Source: Acanthochromis polyacanthus
Taxonomy: Eukaryota; Chordata; Actinopteri; Pomacentridae
Assembly: GCF_021347895.1 (NCBI RefSeq)
Contig: NC_067135.1
Location: forward strand, 25,414,441-25,478,440
DNA: 64,000 bases
Direction of reading: 5' to 3'
A program made the position numbers and the translations under genes. Shown here one piece after another: positions 61,019 to 64,000 of this stretch. The notes beneath the pieces are model-generated. The model was not told the DNA's origin. It made no database searches and saw only the letters and a list, made by a program, of their open reading frames with translations. Position 1 is the stretch's first letter, and the number at the start of each line of letters is the position of its first letter.

Positions 61019-62292
61019 AATTGTTGAAATACACACAAACACATTTTATAATGGGTAAATTACATCACACAGACAGTATTACGAAAATAACAACATTTAT
61101 TGTTTTTTTCAGTTTACTGAAAAATGAACATGTTGTAATGAGTAAGAAAGCAGAATACAAATTTAAGAAAAAACAACCACATTATTTAAAAAGCACACAT
61201 AGAAACTCTAAACATTTTTAACCAAGTGCATTTTACTCAAGAACTTCATCATCTTCTTGAAAAAAAATAGGAAAAAATCCATCAAATGGAAGAAGAGAAC
61301 CAAAATTTGACCATTTTGGATTCCAATCATTTGTCAAGTGCAATTTACTATTATTTTTTTTTGCATTTTTTTAAGTGGCTAGTTTCTTTTATATTTAGCA
61401 AATCTGTTTTTGCAACTTTAAGTCATTAGTCTTGATGGATTAAAAAAAATGATTCCAAATAAATCTGACATTAAAATGCCTTTTAGAGAATAGTGACAAT
61501 GATCAACTTAATTTATGCATTTTTAAAAACTAAAGTCACGAGGTGCTTCCCAAAGCATTAAAATATACAACACATTACGAAGCAACAATTAGACATGAAA
61601 ATTCAAAATATCAGTAAATTATAGCGTCGACTGAAAGACGTATAAATTGTAGCTTCAGAAAATAACTTGGATGAAGCTCTTTTCCTCTGCAGACACATTG
61701 GTTACATGACAAGTAAATTCTCAATGTAAGAAACACCGAGATATAATAATGAAAAAACAACAACATTGTGTATTTAGTGCAAATAATGTAGCCAAAGTTT
61801 GAGTGCAAACTGAGCTTTGGCTGAGTGTCCAGGTTCCATATATAAAAAATTGTTTATTGGCAAACTAAAAAAAGAAAAAAGAAAAAGAAAAGCCACATTT
61901 TAGTAAACTTAAGGGCTGATTATCGCGATTAAAAAAGAACAAATCATTAATCTTCATTATTCATTTACATGCTGTGAATGTTAGAAAATGACAAAGTGAG
62001 TCGTTAGCTACAAAAAATGGTAAAGCTTAAAACATTATTTAGGCCAAATGTGTGGTGAAAAGATCTGGTTTCACCTAAATTAAAAAGTTAGAGAATAGTA
62101 CAACAAAAGCTAAAAATTAAAGAATAATAATGCAGAAGTCAGTGCACACTAATATGTTCAGACACAAAAGATACAAACTTAAAAACAAGTTTACAGTACA
62201 AGTGTGTTACTCTGATTTTTAAGTGAAATTCTAAAGAAAATCAATCCAGTATAAAAAACATTTATTATGTAAATCTACATGGTCGAAATGAA

Positions 62293-62293
<1 letters not shown>

Positions 62294-62374
<81 letters not shown>
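62294..62374. repeat. (ATCT)n and (AT)n microsatellite
   Basis: Eight ATCT units, then about 25 AT units, 3' of gene D. Gene B's 3' flank holds only a short GATA run at the matching place (47846-47862). Confidence 0.9.
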
Positions 62375-62378
<4 letters not shown>

Positions 62379-62483
62379 TCTTCTTCTAAATATTGTGTCT
62401 AAGAGGAGATCAGAGACATAAACTCTTCTGTGTTTCTGTATTTTCTCACCTTTACATGACTGAAGAGATGAGATCTGATCCTG

Positions 62484-63876
62484 TTACTTTCCTTCATTGT
62501 CTGACTGTAGTTTGCTCTGAAGTGCTTTCTTGTGATTCTCCATCTCCTCTATTTGTTGTTTCATTTGCTCCCTGCTGATCTGTAGTTTCTGCTTCTTTTC
62601 TTTCTGTTTATCAACCTCATCATATGCAGCCTTTATTATACTCTCTGTGTTCATGTTCAGTTGTTGATGATCTTTCTTTCTTTCCTCCAGGCTCCATATG
62701 ACCTCAGTCATGATGTCCTTTAGTTTCATGTATCCCTGTGCTTTGTTTGCTGTCTTATCTCCCTCCTTCTTCATCACTTCTTCATCCAGTGACTTCATCT
62801 TGTTCTCCTGTTCTTCAGATTTCTTATCTGCCTCTTCACTTTGGGATTTGAGTTTTTCTTTCTGCGTCTCCAGTTCCTTTGTTATTTTCTGTAGAGATTC
62901 AATCGTCTGTGTCACATTGTTCTGTTCTTCCTCATTCTTCATGAACTCCTCATCTAGTTTTGCCTTTTTCTTGTCCAAATCTTCTATTTTATTGATTTCT
63001 GTCATCAGCTGTTGTCCCTCTTCCTTTGGATGTTGGAGCTGCTTCCTTTCTGCAGTAAAAACACGAGTTGAAAACATAAAACCCAAAGTTAAAACCACGT
63101 CTACTGGTGTCACAAGGTTGTTGATCAGATCACAAATGTAATCAAACATTTAAAACTAGAACCTGATTTCTAAGTAAATTTGCAGTTTTACTTTGATGCT
63201 GCAACATTTGAAAAAAAAAATCTAAATTTTCACTTTTATATGTGAACATTAGGTGAATATTTATGACTGTTCTGATCTTTTTTTTTTTAGCTTGAAAACT
63301 TAATCATTGTAGAGCTTTAACATAAAATGCATTTTTGAATAAATCAAACACAGTTTTGACTCACTGATTTTGTTTTGCTTCCATTTCCAGACAAAAAGCG
63401 AGACTGTAAAAACCAACATGAGGCCAAAAATCACACTAAAGGCAACAGAAGCAGCACAGCTAGACGAGACCTCGAAGAAATCATCTGAAATCATAAAAAC
63501 ACTGCAGTTACAAATCACCAAACCTCAGCTGTTCTCAGTTAAAACTCATCATTTGTGTCATTATTTCAACCTGAAACTTGGATCACTGTCTCTCTGCTCT
63601 GGTTGATCTTTTTCTGCTGGACTCTGCAGGTGAAGTTGTTGCTGTGTCTCTTCTCCACAGTCACTCTGCTGCTGACAGTATAGAGGTCATCAGGACCTCT
63701 GACTGTCTCTGTAGGTCCAGCAGAGAGGAGGTTTCCATCACCGTCCAGCCACAACACCTCAGGCTGTGGATACCAGCCTGCAGACTCACACTGTAACTCC
63801 ACTGAGCCATGGGTTCTATCAAGTCCTGATAAACTGATGGTTGAGGTCCTGGATGGTGAAGGTGATGAGACAGAAC
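62484..63876 (-). CDS. Gene D: butyrophilin-like gene, 3' part
   Basis: Visible exons (minus): C-type Ig 63876-63571 (306 bases; [16 protein letters not shown] ... FTCRVQQKK), membrane 63484-63365 (120 bases; [20 protein letters not shown]) and coiled coil 63049-62484 (566 bases, stop at 62484). All junctions are phase 1; the C exon donor is GTTGAAA rather than the GTAGAAA of A and B. The signal and V-set exons lie beyond the right edge. No breaks are seen in the visible part. The coiled coil is closest in sequence to gene A, while the 3' flank matches gene B in inverted orientation. Role as for gene A (inference). Confidence 0.82.
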
Positions 63877-64000
63877 CTGTTGAGAGAGAAAAAGACTTCA
63901 GAGATGAACTTCACAGAGATTAATGACAACCAAAATTACAGAAGAAAATGCTAGTCTGCCTGATAAAAAAATATGTCTCAAAAAATTGCAATGTTTAAAA

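Overview
The window looks like teleost fish genomic DNA. Evidence seen in the sequence: spliced genes with GT-AG introns, dense dinucleotide microsatellites, Tc1-like, hAT, piggyBac-like and LINE relics, tRNA-headed SINE copies, and fish-type butyrophilin-like immunoglobulin genes. No species can be named from the sequence alone.

The functional backbone is a small cluster of butyrophilin-like (BTN-like) genes. Gene A (minus, 5097-11119) and gene B (plus, 40163-47736) are intact on paper. Both have signal peptide, V-set, C-type Ig, one transmembrane segment and a cytoplasmic coiled coil that ends in a stop, with no B30.2/SPRY domain; all internal exon junctions are phase 1. Gene C (minus, about 51810-52292) is a decayed copy with an 11-base deletion. 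Gene D (minus, 62484-63876) continues off the right edge. Gene F (plus, 14821-21518) is a relative or neighbour with a signal peptide, duplicated acidic mini-exons, two membrane segments and a coiled coil made of 28-residue tandem repeats, but no visible Ig exon. Genes B and D and their 3' flanks are an inverted duplication.

The second theme is a candidate composite DNA transposon at 23797-35677. It has 12-base CACTG... inverted ends next to TA, an NRF1-type promoter, a zinc-finger plus RNase-H-like transposase pseudogene resembling CACTA/EnSpm (KDZ-like) proteins, and a second spliced gene of the fish 'SAMD3-like' type with a PB1-like N-terminus. It is broken by frameshifts and by nested insertions (a long LTR-like element, a TTAA MITE, a piggyBac-like MITE, SINE/microsatellite DNA). 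A deletion-fused second copy of the same gene pair lies inverted at 55858-57720.

The rest is a mosaic of mobile DNA: two hAT elements with 8-base duplications, several Tc1-like relics, solo-LTR-like blocks, LINE fragments, palindromic or foldback MITEs, SINEs and microsatellites. No rRNA, tRNA gene, CRISPR array or bacterial operon is visible.
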